Of a stretch of 64,000 nucleotides of DNA, positions 1 to 8,059 are shown one piece after another. The notes under the pieces are model-generated. The model saw nothing but the letters and a program-made list of their open reading frames with translations. It was not told where the DNA came from and did no database searches. Origin of the DNA: Caballeronia fortuita. GTDB lineage: Bacteria; Pseudomonadota; Gammaproteobacteria; Burkholderiales; Burkholderiaceae. How positions within the stretch are numbered: the stretch's first letter is position 1; every line of letters starts with the position of its first letter. The stretch covers positions 1 through 64,000 of the forward strand of contig NZ_FCNX02000010.1 in NCBI RefSeq assembly GCF_001544835.2. The letters run 5' to 3'. The position numbers and the translations under genes were made by a program.

Positions 1-213
1 ACGTACTGACGATGATTATTGTCCTAAGACAAAAACCTTCCTCTGATACTTCGTGTGAGACTCTTGATACTTTTGCTATTGCTGCAGCACCTAAGCACTG
101 CAACCGCACTCGCCATCAAGCGCCCACACTTATCGGCTGTTAGTTTTTAAAGAGCACATCGCAAGACCGTCAAACCCAACCACCGTCTTGCGTCGCTGCA
201 TCAGCAGCAGAGA
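1..213 (-). other. 5' leader of an rRNA operon running off the left edge
   Basis: Read on the minus strand, this stretch follows a strong promoter, carries a boxA element and has no credible ORF. The wording downstream of boxA resembles the transcribed leader that precedes 16S rRNA in Burkholderia-group rrn operons. The start of 16S itself is not in the window, so the rRNA genes must lie beyond position 1, transcribed leftward. The identification rests on family resemblance plus the promoter and boxA. Confidence 0.75.
148..156 (-). promoter_or_regulatory. boxA antitermination element of the rrn leader
   Basis: On the minus strand the sequence is TGCTCTTTA, an exact match to the bacterial rrn boxA core bound by NusB/S10. 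It lies about 57-65 nt downstream of the predicted start site, as expected for rrn antitermination. Confidence 0.75.
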
Positions 214-219
214 AACGAG

Positions 220-248
220 ATTATGAACAACGCTTCGGTTCGTGTCAA
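220..248 (-). promoter_or_regulatory. sigma-70 promoter of the rRNA operon
   Basis: Minus-strand -35 TTGACA (248-243), a 17-nt spacer and -10 CATAAT (225-220). The -35 is a perfect consensus. An A/T-richer stretch lies just upstream and could act as an UP element. Transcription would start near 213 and run left into the rrn leader. Confidence 0.8.
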
Positions 249-487
249 CAAGAATTTCTCGCTTCGTTTTCTTGCCGACCACCCCAACTCCCGCTTCCTT
301 CGCGTTCATCGAATCGCGAAGGAAGGGAATTCTAGAGAGCGAAAGTCATCGCTGCAAGGGGAACGCCAGAATTTAATAGCCGCTCCAAGAAAGCTCTCGA
401 CCGACGTGCTGCAACGCCACACGATAAAAGCATCCTCCGAGCGACTACAATCAAAGGTTCCTCGCACTAATTCATTCAAGTATCGAT

Positions 488-1702
488 ATGCGCTCGCGAA
501 TCGCAAAACGTATTCCCCCGGATGCAGACAAGCTCGTCAGCCTCTCCCTCGCGCTCTTCGCGTCCGGCAGCCGAGTCGAGGACCGCTTCTGGGAAGCCCG
601 CCTCGACTCGCTCATCGCCAAACTCGTACGCAACGGCAACCAGACGACGCTCGACGCCGCGCTCGACCATCTGCAGCAGAATCATCCCGACGCCTACGGC
701 GCGCTCGCCGATATGGCGGAGACGCACAGCGAGTCGTTTCAAGTCGAGATCGACGGCGCGCCGCACGAAGCTCTGCTCATCGCCGCACCGGTGCTCGCCT
801 GGACGCGCTACGCGATCCCGTCGGGCGCGCTCAAGGGCGATGCTGTCGACGCGCTGCGCGCGCAGATGCAAGCACATGTCCTTGCCGCCGACGCGCGCGT
901 GGCCGTGGCGCCCTATCTTTACAGCATCGACCAGTTGCCGCGACATCACGTCGACACGGCGCGCCTCGCGCAACAACTGCTGCAAACGGTGACGAACGGC
1001 AGCGTCGCACGCCTGAACCTGTCCGACCTTCCCGAGACCTCGCCGATTCTCGCCGATCCGCGATTCCTGCTGGCTCTGGTCGTCGTGCCGGCCGGATCGG
1101 CTTTCTTTCGCTGGCAGGAAGAGGAAAACGGCAGCCGTGCCGAGCGCGGTCAGTGCCTCGAACAGTGGGCCGCGCAAGGCGGGCCGAGCTTCGCCGCCAT
1201 CCTGCCGGGCTGTGAGTTCGAGTGCCTGCTTCCCGACGCCTACTACTCGGCATGTCGCGACGCCGACGAACAGGTCCGCCCTCACACCGTACGCACGGCG
1301 GTCCGCTACCTGTTCGATACGCTCGGCACCGCGCCGCAAGACCTGCGGGCGGTCATCGCGGGCTTCGGTGAACGGCGCATCGACGAATATCGCATAGGCT
1401 TCACGCGGCGCGGCAGCAACGACGTCATCTACGGCGTCGTGTGGCCGCTTTATGGGCGCGAAAACGGCGAGCTCGGAATGGAGGAGGATCCTGTCGATCT
1501 CGAAGGCGCGAACGGACCGGTCGAAGAGATCGTCGAATTGCTAAAGAAGACTGGCGTGTCGGACGTGCGCCGTCACGCCGGACGCTTCGAGCCGGAGTTC
1601 TGCGACGACTGCGGCGTGCCGCTCTACGCCGATCCGCTCGGTGAGATCGTTCACGCCGAAATGCCAGAAGATGCTGAGCCCGCGCAGCCACATTTCCATT
1701 AA
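488..1702 (+). CDS. DUF2863 family protein
   Basis: A 404-residue protein that I recognise as the DUF2863 family, widespread in Burkholderiaceae and of unknown function. There is no signal peptide or membrane segment, so it is probably cytosolic. Near the C-terminus a CxxC pair (about Cys372 and Cys375, FCDDCG) could form half of a zinc or redox site, followed by a His-ending tail. The ATG has no clear Shine-Dalgarno but gives the N-terminus expected for the family. It is divergent from the rrn promoter, and its stop is followed by a good terminator, so it is probably monocistronic. Confidence 0.85.
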   Translation: MRSRIAKRIPPDADKLVSLSLALFASGSRVEDRFWEARLDSLIAKLVRNGNQTTLDAALDHLQQNHPDAYGALADMAETHSESFQVEIDGAPHEALLIAAPVLAWTRYAIPSGALKGDAVDALRAQMQAHVLAADARVAVAPYLYSIDQLPRHHVDTARLAQQLLQTVTNGSVARLNLSDLPETSPILADPRFLLALVVVPAGSAFFRWQEEENGSRAERGQCLEQWAAQGGPSFAAILPGCEFECLLPDAYYSACRDADEQVRPHTVRTAVRYLFDTLGTAPQDLRAVIAGFGERRIDEYRIGFTRRGSNDVIYGVVWPLYGRENGELGMEEDPVDLEGANGPVEEIVELLKKTGVSDVRRHAGRFEPEFCDDCGVPLYADPLGEIVHAEMPEDAEPAQPHFH

Positions 1703-1736
1703 AGCTGACTCAAGACAGTCATCTGACGCAAAAAGA

Positions 1737-1758
1737 ACCCCGCCACGAGCGGGGTTTT
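1737..1758 (+). terminator. Rho-independent terminator of the DUF2863 gene
   Basis: CCCCGC stem, CACGA loop, GCGGGG stem and a TTTT run, 35 nt after the stop codon. Confidence 0.85.
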
Positions 1759-1893
1759 GTGTATTTATGCCTATGCCATTCGGATGAGGGGCCAAATCAC
1801 CTCAAATTTGTCAATATAGCCACTGACGCCGATTCGACCCGGCGCCTAGTCCCGGAGCCAAGGGGTAACGGGTGTATTGACAAGAGGTAAAGA

Positions 1894-2703
1894 ATGATAA
1901 TCAACATCATTGGTTCCGACGCGGAGCGCCGGGCGGGCCTTAGAACATTGCTGCGCCGCGTTGCGCGACAGGCGCAATTCACCGAGGCGAAGGACTGGAA
2001 ACAAGCCCGTTCCGCCTTGAAACGCTCTACTCCCGACATGATCGTGATCGACTGGACGCCCGAGTCGCGAACGGCAGACTTGCAGCTCCTGCTCGACGAG
2101 GCCCCTGGCGTGCCCGCGGCCATCGTGGTCGACCGCTGCAGCGCCGCGCTGGTCTATGCGCTAATGAGCGTCGGCGCGAAAGGCGTGATCCCGAGGGCAC
2201 TGGATCCGATCCTGATCCTTCGCGCACTAGAGATGGTGCTCGTCGGCGGGCACTATATTCCGCCCGATGTCGTCGACCCCGAGCTGACACTCGAGCTCAC
2301 CGCGCGCCGCATCCGCGAAAACGCCGGGCTGCCGCACGGGATTCGCCATCATCCGACGCTGTCGCCCCGGCAGCAGCAGATCATGCGCTGCGTGCACATG
2401 GGAAGCACCAACAAGATGATCGCGAAGACGCTCGGCATCAGCGAAGGCACGGTGAAGATCCACCTTGCAAGCATCTTCCAGCAGCTTGGCGCGACCAATC
2501 GTGCAGCCGCTGTCGCGATCTACAACGGCGTGCAGAACACGCACCTCGAAATTCTGCGCAGCGGAAACGAGCATACTGTGCGCGCCGTGCCGGGTCAGGC
2601 GTGCGTGATTCCCCTGCGACGGCCACGGACGCGCTACCCGTCGCTTCTGGATAGCGACGCGGCCGCGGTGCCAATGGCCGCCGAGCCCGACTCGACGTTC
2701 TAG
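1894..2703 (+). CDS. NarL/FixJ-type response regulator, LuxR-type HTH
   Basis: A 269-residue transcription factor. Residues 1-120 look like a receiver domain: Asp9 in the acidic pocket, Asp53 in IVID as the probable phosphoacceptor, and a later GAKG lysine. The usual double-acid DD pair is reduced to one Asp, so phosphorylation is uncertain. A LuxR-type HTH covers roughly residues 155-215 (LSPRQQQIMR ... GISEGTVKIHL). The ~55-residue tail is not conserved-looking. The start is supported by AGAGG just upstream. No histidine kinase lies nearby, so it is an orphan regulator with unknown targets. Confidence 0.85.
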   Translation: MIINIIGSDAERRAGLRTLLRRVARQAQFTEAKDWKQARSALKRSTPDMIVIDWTPESRTADLQLLLDEAPGVPAAIVVDRCSAALVYALMSVGAKGVIPRALDPILILRALEMVLVGGHYIPPDVVDPELTLELTARRIRENAGLPHGIRHHPTLSPRQQQIMRCVHMGSTNKMIAKTLGISEGTVKIHLASIFQQLGATNRAAAVAIYNGVQNTHLEILRSGNEHTVRAVPGQACVIPLRRPRTRYPSLLDSDAAAVPMAAEPDSTF

Positions 2704-2762
2704 CAACAAACGCGGCGAATGGGTCCGTCCTTTGCGCACACGTTTTACGCGCAACGAGTAAT

Positions 2763-3446
2763 ATGCAAGGCATGGGGTTCTTCTACACACCGCTACCGCT
2801 TTGGCTGACCGTCGGCAGTTGGATCGTTGCCGCGGGACTGCTCGCTCTCGCGCTGATGCAGCGTCCGTTCGCGCGTCTCCAGGACGCGACGCTGCAGAAC
2901 GTCTGGCTCGGTGTCATCGTTGCAATCTCGGTGCTGTGGGCGTGTAACGCATGGTTCGACGACGGACCCGTCATCCATCTGTTGGGCGCGACGCTGATGG
3001 TCACCTTGTTCGACTGGCGGCTTGCGCTCATCGGCACGGCCGCGACAACAGGTCTCGCCGCCGTCGTGCTCGATGCTTCATGGCTCTCGGTCGCGACCAC
3101 GTATCTTCTCTTCGGCGCTTTGCCCGTTGCGGTTTCCACGCTGCTGCAACGGCTGAGCAACGTCTGCTTGCCGCGCAATCTCTTCACCTTCATCGCCGGA
3201 CACGGCTTCATCACGTCGGCGGCTGCGGTGGCGGCGGCATGTGGGGCGACCATCCTGCTCGAGGCGGCGCTGGCGAGCGGCCCGGTGATCGTGCCTCCCG
3301 CGTTTACGCGCGGCTCGCTGCTGCTGGGCGCCGGCGAAGCGCTCTTTACGGGCCTCCTCACCATTCTCATCACGGTCTACAAACCCGCGTGGATCACCAC
3401 GTATGACGTGCGCCGCTATCGACTCGATCGCGGCCCACGCGTCTAG
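2763..3446 (+). CDS. CbiM-like energy-coupling factor transporter permease
   Basis: A 227-residue protein with about six hydrophobic helices. It resembles the stand-alone energy-coupling factor ABC transporter permease (CbiM-like) annotated in Burkholderiaceae. CbiM proteins are substrate-binding components for Co2+/Ni2+ uptake, but the His-rich N-terminus needed for metal capture is not obvious here (it begins MQGMGFFYTPLPLW), and no CbiN/Q/O partners are adjacent. The substrate is therefore unknown. ATG at 2763 is used; ATG at 2772 is an alternative. It follows the LuxR-type regulator by 59 bp on the same strand. Confidence 0.65.
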   Translation: MQGMGFFYTPLPLWLTVGSWIVAAGLLALALMQRPFARLQDATLQNVWLGVIVAISVLWACNAWFDDGPVIHLLGATLMVTLFDWRLALIGTAATTGLAAVVLDASWLSVATTYLLFGALPVAVSTLLQRLSNVCLPRNLFTFIAGHGFITSAAAVAAACGATILLEAALASGPVIVPPAFTRGSLLLGAGEALFTGLLTILITVYKPAWITTYDVRRYRLDRGPRV

Positions 3447-3593
3447 GTTTCGCAAAACGTATCGGCGCTTTGCCATCGGAATGCCTGGATATCGGATTCC
3501 GGGCGATGGGCGTGCGCGCAAAGTACGATAAGATTGAACTCCTTCCCCACACGGCGCATCTTACTTGGCCGTGTCTTCTTAGCGCCAGACTTG

Positions 3594-4190
3594 ATGGAAA
3601 GTAACTACGCACCGCGCCGGCTCCTGCGGCTCGTCGGCCGGTTGGCGGTATGCGCATCGTTGGCATGCGCGGTGTCCGCTTTTGCCGATTCGCTCGACGA
3701 GCGCAATGAATTGATTCACCACTTCGTCACCGATTTCAAGGCCAACCCGCTCGTCGCGGATTGCGCCGCGCATGGCAACTTCATCGCCAGCACGTCTTCG
3801 GCTTTCGATCACGTCGAATTCCCACCCGATTCGTTCGATGCCACGCATTCCGCAATCGAACCCTGGAACGATTCGTTCGACGAGAAGAAGCAGCGCATCA
3901 AAGTGGACAACGTCGTGACCGTCGAAGGTCAGGGCATGCCGAAGAACGGCGAGCGCGATCCCACTCCGCTCAAGTTCCGCTGCGGCTATGTCGGCAGCCA
4001 GATGCTGGCGTTTGGCTGGAACGATCCCGTACCGCCGTTGCGCCCGCGCGCCGAACCGCACGCGTCGCGCGCCACGAAGGGCAAGCATGGCGCGAAGACC
4101 AAGTCGACAGCAGGTAAATCAACGGCGACCAAGTCGAGTGCGACAAAGAGCACGTCCAAGTCGACCAAAAAAACGAGCAAGAAGCATTAG
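3594..4190 (+). CDS. Exported protein with Lys/Ser/Thr-rich tail (BspC-domain-like)
   Basis: A 198-residue protein from ATG 3594. An upstream in-frame TTG at 3534 would put 20 residues before a clean signal peptide and is rejected. The signal peptide (LAVCASLACAVSAFA) is followed by a ~115-residue folded region with two Cys (DCAAH, RCGYV) that could form a disulfide. From about residue 150 the tail is a low-complexity run of Lys, Ser and Thr, resembling histone H1-type tails and giving a strong positive charge. I tentatively relate the core to proteins annotated as BspC-domain in Burkholderia. The function is unknown. Confidence 0.7.
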   Translation: MESNYAPRRLLRLVGRLAVCASLACAVSAFADSLDERNELIHHFVTDFKANPLVADCAAHGNFIASTSSAFDHVEFPPDSFDATHSAIEPWNDSFDEKKQRIKVDNVVTVEGQGMPKNGERDPTPLKFRCGYVGSQMLAFGWNDPVPPLRPRAEPHASRATKGKHGAKTKSTAGKSTATKSSATKSTSKSTKKTSKKH

Positions 4191-4220
4191 TCGGCCCCTT
4201 CCGCCGAGGGCACAGAGTCA

Positions 4221-4258
4221 AAAAGGGCGTGGCCGCATGAAGCGGCCACGCCCTTTTT
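4221..4258. terminator. Bidirectional terminator
   Basis: A long perfect hairpin (AAAAGGGCGTGGCCGC paired across a short loop) with T-runs on both sides. It sits between the convergent exported-protein gene (+) and the M14 carboxypeptidase gene (-), so it can serve both. Confidence 0.9.
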
Positions 4259-4283
4259 CACATCGGCCGCAGAAGGCGCGCGC

Positions 4284-5444
4284 TCAGTCGCCGAACGACT
4301 GCAGATGCCACAGAATGGCTTGCAGCATCGATGCGCCAAGCGCCGCGCTGCGCGCACCGTTCCAGCCGACGCTCTCGTCCGGCAGATTCGCATTGTCCTT
4401 GAACGGCATCTCCAGCGTCAGCGACAGACACTTGTACTCGTTGCCGATGTACTTCGACGCGAGCTTGAGCGCATCCGTCTGATACTTGCTCGACTCGTAG
4501 CCGTGAACGTCCTGGAAGTCCGGGCTGGCCTGCTTGAAGAAATCGACGAACGCCTTCTGCTCCTTCGCCTGCCGCTCGGTGAAACCCGGCAGCATCTCCG
4601 AGCCCGCGACGAACACATACGGAATGGCTTCGTCGCCGTGGATGTCGAAGAACATGTCGCAGCCCGTCTCCTCGATCGCCTCGCGCACCGCGAGCACTTC
4701 GGGACTGCGCTCCGCGCTCGGCTCCATCCATTCGCGATTCAGGTTCGCGCCCGCCGCGTTCGTGCGCAGATTGCCGAGCACGCTGCCATCGGGATTCATG
4801 TTCGGCACGATATGGAAAATGGCCCGCTCGAAGAGCGCGCGCGCAACCGGATCGCCCGCCCAGTCGCCGAAGCCCGCGAGACGCTTCACGAGCCCTTCGA
4901 CGAACCATTCCGCCATCGTCTCGCCCGGATGCTGACGCGCGATGATCCACACTTTCTTCTTCGGCTCGGCGTCGCCAAAATCGGGAATGCCGAGCGAGAG
5001 CACGGATATCGGCCGGCCCTGAACGGTGCTGCCGAGTTCAGTCAGCGTCGCGAGCGGCATCTGCTGGACCGCGCCGAGAAACTCCGAATGACGCTCCTCG
5101 CTGTACGGCTCGAAGTACGCGTAGTAGATGCGGTCGAAGTCGGGCGTGTGATCGATCTTCATCACCTTCCCGTCGTACTCCGTCGATACGCGAAACCAGT
5201 TCACGCGGTCATAGCTCGCGACCGCTTCATAGTCGCGCCAGCCTTCGGGAAACGCGCACTGCGCCGCGTTCTCGAAGGTCATCACGAGACGCTCGCCGCG
5301 CGCGCCCGACACGCGAAAGTAGAACCACTGAGCGAAGTCCGCGTGCGAATCGGGACGGATGCGCAGGCGAATATCGGCGGGATCGTCGGCGTTGAGGACT
5401 TCGATCGCGCCTGCGTCGAAGTTGCTTGAAATGGAGAGTGTCAT
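4284..5444 (-). CDS. M14 family cytosolic zinc carboxypeptidase (CCP-like)
   Basis: A 386-residue protein of the M14 cytosolic carboxypeptidase (Nna1/CCP-like) type. An N-terminal beta domain (about 1-130) precedes the peptidase domain. Zinc ligands are seen in RQHPGET (HxxE) and the later DIHGDE; the general-base Glu is in LTLEMPF; an NMNPDG and NREW pattern supports substrate carboxylate binding. There is no signal peptide. It removes C-terminal residues from an unknown bacterial substrate. The start at 5444 is preceded by AAGGAA; an upstream extension is out of keeping with the family. It lies 31 bp downstream of yaaA, so the two are probably co-transcribed. Confidence 0.9.
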   Translation of the reverse strand: MTLSISSNFDAGAIEVLNADDPADIRLRIRPDSHADFAQWFYFRVSGARGERLVMTFENAAQCAFPEGWRDYEAVASYDRVNWFRVSTEYDGKVMKIDHTPDFDRIYYAYFEPYSEERHSEFLGAVQQMPLATLTELGSTVQGRPISVLSLGIPDFGDAEPKKKVWIIARQHPGETMAEWFVEGLVKRLAGFGDWAGDPVARALFERAIFHIVPNMNPDGSVLGNLRTNAAGANLNREWMEPSAERSPEVLAVREAIEETGCDMFFDIHGDEAIPYVFVAGSEMLPGFTERQAKEQKAFVDFFKQASPDFQDVHGYESSKYQTDALKLASKYIGNEYKCLSLTLEMPFKDNANLPDESVGWNGARSAALGASMLQAILWHLQSFGD

Positions 5445-5475
5445 CTGCGTTTCCTTGCGTGCTTGCCGCGCGGTC

Positions 5476-6255
5476 TCAATCCGCGACGCGGCGACGAAAT
5501 ACGTATGTTGTATCGTTCGATGCTTTCGCGTCGAACTTGTAGCCTTCGCTGCCGAAGCCCTTGAGCGCCTCCGGCTCGTCGATGCGATTTTCCACCGCAT
5601 AGCGCGCCATCATCCCGCGCGCGCGCTTCGCGTGAAAGCTGATGATCTTGTAGCGACCGCCCTTCCAGTCCTCGAACACGGGCGAGACGACCGGCGCCGC
5701 GAGCAGCTTTGGCTTGACCGACCTGAAATATTCCTCCGACGCGCAATTCACCAGCACGCGGGCGCCACGCTGCTTCTTCAGTTGCTCGTTGAGGGCCGAC
5801 GTGATGCGCTCGCCCCAGAACGCGTACAGGTCCTTGCCGCGCGCGTTCGGAAACTTAGTGCCCATTTCCAGCCGATACGGCTGAAGCAGATCGAGCGGCC
5901 GCAACAAGCCATACAGGCCCGACAACACGCGCACATGATTCTGCGCGAAGTCGAGATCGCCCGCCGAGAGCGACTTTGCGGCGAAGCCTTCGTACACGTC
6001 GCCGTTGAAGGCGAGCACCGCCTGCTTCGAGTTTCGCGCATCGAAGGTCGTCGACCAGTCGGCGTATCGCTGGAAGTTCAGCGCCGCGAGCTGGTCCGAA
6101 ATGCCCATCATGCCGCCGATCTGCTGCGGCGAGAGCTCGCGCAGTCCGCCGATCAATTCAGCGGCGTCATCGACGAATTGCGGCAGCGTGTGCTTCTTGA
6201 CATGGGCGGGCGTCTCGTAGTCGAGCGATTTGGCAGGCGAGAGAACGATTATCAT
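5476..6255 (-). CDS. yaaA: Peroxide stress protein YaaA (DUF328)
   Basis: A 259-residue protein with the family signature start [12 protein letters not shown] and the central NCASEEYF and SFHAKRARG motifs typical of YaaA. In E. coli, YaaA is OxyR-controlled and limits intracellular free iron during H2O2 stress; the fold binds DNA. It is cytosolic. It is divergent from the PIN gene across 56 bp and followed by the M14 carboxypeptidase gene. Confidence 0.95.
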   Translation of the reverse strand: MIIVLSPAKSLDYETPAHVKKHTLPQFVDDAAELIGGLRELSPQQIGGMMGISDQLAALNFQRYADWSTTFDARNSKQAVLAFNGDVYEGFAAKSLSAGDLDFAQNHVRVLSGLYGLLRPLDLLQPYRLEMGTKFPNARGKDLYAFWGERITSALNEQLKKQRGARVLVNCASEEYFRSVKPKLLAAPVVSPVFEDWKGGRYKIISFHAKRARGMMARYAVENRIDEPEALKGFGSEGYKFDAKASNDTTYVFRRRVAD

Positions 6256-6311
6256 GGAGGCTCGCCGGCACGCCGCCGGCGATCATTGGCATAAACCCCT
6301 GATTGTATCGA

Positions 6312-6791
6312 ATGGACAATTCCGCCGCGCCGCAGCCCGGCGCCCTACGCGTCGTGCTCGATTCGAACGTGTGGATCGACATCCTCGTGTTCGACGACCC
6401 CGCCACGCGCCCGATTCACGCCGCGCTTGTCGCTCGCACGCTCGAAGCGCTGATCGACGAGCGTTGTCTCAGGGAGCTCACGCGTGTGCTCGACTATCCA
6501 CAGTTCGTGCGCATGGCCGTCGACAAAACGGCGGCGCTCGAAAGCGTCGCGCGCCTGTCGACGCTCGTCGCCGCGAACATCGACGAAAACGCGCGCCCGC
6601 TGCCCAAATGCAAGGACCGCGACGACCAGAAGTTTCTCGAACTCGCGCACGCATCGGGCGCGCAGTGGCTCGTGTCGAAGGATCGCGCGGTGTTGAAGCT
6701 CGCGCGGCGCGTCGCGCGCGACTTCGCGTTTCGTATCGCCGAGCCTAAACCGTTCGTTCTCGAATTCGAGGCACAGGCGGCCATCGGCTGA
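6312..6791 (+). CDS. PIN-domain protein, putative toxin component (COG1569 type)
   Basis: A 159-residue PIN-like nuclease. The first acidic residue is in VVLDSNVWID near the N-terminus; further acids are in KCKDRDDQKF and VSKDRAV, giving the usual cluster of Asp/Glu for Mg2+. NCBI calls such proteins putative toxin components, but no antitoxin-like small ORF adjoins it: upstream is divergent yaaA and downstream an aminotransferase. It may be a solitary RNase. ATG at 6312 is preferred over TTG at 6303. Confidence 0.8.
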   Translation: MDNSAAPQPGALRVVLDSNVWIDILVFDDPATRPIHAALVARTLEALIDERCLRELTRVLDYPQFVRMAVDKTAALESVARLSTLVAANIDENARPLPKCKDRDDQKFLELAHASGAQWLVSKDRAVLKLARRVARDFAFRIAEPKPFVLEFEAQAAIG

Positions 6792-6837
6792 CGGTGTCTT
6801 AAAATAGTCGCGAGCCTAAATCCACGCCCATCCGACC

Positions 6838-8019
6838 ATGAACGCCACGCACGATTTGCCGCCGGTTCCGTCAGAGCTGTCCTTCCCGTCGCGTCTGCCC
6901 AATGTGGGCACGACCATCTTCACCGTGATGAGCGCGCTTGCGACGCAAAAAGGCGCGGTCAATCTCGGCCAGGGCTTTCCCGACTTCGATTGCGACCCGC
7001 GCATCGTCGATGCGGTCGCAACCGCCATGCGCGACGGCCACAATCAATATCCGCCGATGGCGGGCGCCGCGCCCTTGCGACATGCGATCGCGCGCAAGAT
7101 CGACACGCTTTACGGCCGCGCGTACAACGCCGACACCGAAATCACCGTGACCGCCGGGGCGACGCAGGCGCTGCTCACGGCGATCCTTAGCTGCGTGCAT
7201 CCGGGCGACGAAGTCATCGTGATCGAGCCGATGTACGACAGCTACGTGCCGTCGATCGAACTCGCGGGCGGCAAGCCTGTATTCGTGTCGCTCGAAGCGC
7301 CCGACTACGCGCTGCCCTTCGACAAGATCGCCGCCGCGATCACGCCGAAGACGCGCCTTCTCATGATCAACACGCCGCACAATCCGACTGGCCGCGTGTG
7401 GCACGCCGACGACATGAGAAAGCTCGAGGAGATCGTGCGCGGTACCAACGTGCTGATTCTCTCCGACGAAGTGTACGAGCACATGGTCTACGACGGCGCG
7501 CCGCACGAAAGCGTCGCGCGCTATCCGGAACTGGCGAAGCGCAGTTTCGTGGTGTCGAGTTTCGGCAAGACGTTTCATGTGACGGGCTGGAAAATCGGCT
7601 ACGTGGCCGCGCCCGCCGCGCTGACGGCCGAATTCCGCAAGGTGCATCAGTTCAACGTCTTCACCGTGAACACGCCGATGCAGATCGGCCTCGCGCACTA
7701 TCTCGAAGACCCGAAGCCGTATCTCGAACTGCCCGCGTTCTATCAGAAGAAGCGCGATTTCTTCCGCGAAGGGCTCGCGACGACGCGCTTCTCGCTGTTG
7801 CCGTCGGAAGGCACGTATTTTCAGTGCGTCGATTATTCGAAGATCAGCGACATGCCCGAAGCGGACTTTGCGCAATGGCTCACGAGCGAGATCGGCGTCG
7901 CGGCCATTCCCCTTTCGGCGTTCTATCACGAGAGTCATGAATCCGGCGTCGTGCGCTTTTGCTTCGCGAAGAAGGAAGAAACGCTCGCACTCGCGCTCGA
8001 ACGCCTCGCGAAGCTCTGA
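6838..8019 (+). CDS. PLP-dependent aminotransferase (methionine aminotransferase/YbdL-like)
   Basis: A 393-residue class I/II fold-type I aminotransferase. Recognisable elements are NLGQGFPDFD and YPPMAG at the N-terminus, NTPHNPTG (substrate/PLP contact), LSDEVYEH, and the Schiff-base lysine in SSFGKTFHVTGWK (about Lys244). Overall it resembles methionine/kynurenine aminotransferases of the YbdL type, which act on Met and aromatic amino acids; the exact substrate cannot be set from sequence. It is cytosolic and precedes the 3-hydroxyacyl-CoA dehydrogenase gene by 40 bp on the same strand. Confidence 0.9.
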   Translation: MNATHDLPPVPSELSFPSRLPNVGTTIFTVMSALATQKGAVNLGQGFPDFDCDPRIVDAVATAMRDGHNQYPPMAGAAPLRHAIARKIDTLYGRAYNADTEITVTAGATQALLTAILSCVHPGDEVIVIEPMYDSYVPSIELAGGKPVFVSLEAPDYALPFDKIAAAITPKTRLLMINTPHNPTGRVWHADDMRKLEEIVRGTNVLILSDEVYEHMVYDGAPHESVARYPELAKRSFVVSSFGKTFHVTGWKIGYVAAPAALTAEFRKVHQFNVFTVNTPMQIGLAHYLEDPKPYLELPAFYQKKRDFFREGLATTRFSLLPSEGTYFQCVDYSKISDMPEADFAQWLTSEIGVAAIPLSAFYHESHESGVVRFCFAKKEETLALALERLAKL

Positions 8020-8059
8020 GCCTTCGGCGCGCGCGCCACAACCAGGAGTCGAACGGAAC

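Noticed and set aside
223..1215. Long plus-strand ORF overlapping the DUF2863 gene
   Set aside because: Its start codon is inside the rrn -10 element, its composition is Arg/Ala-rich nonsense typical of a GC-rich shadow frame, and the DUF2863 frame fits a known family.
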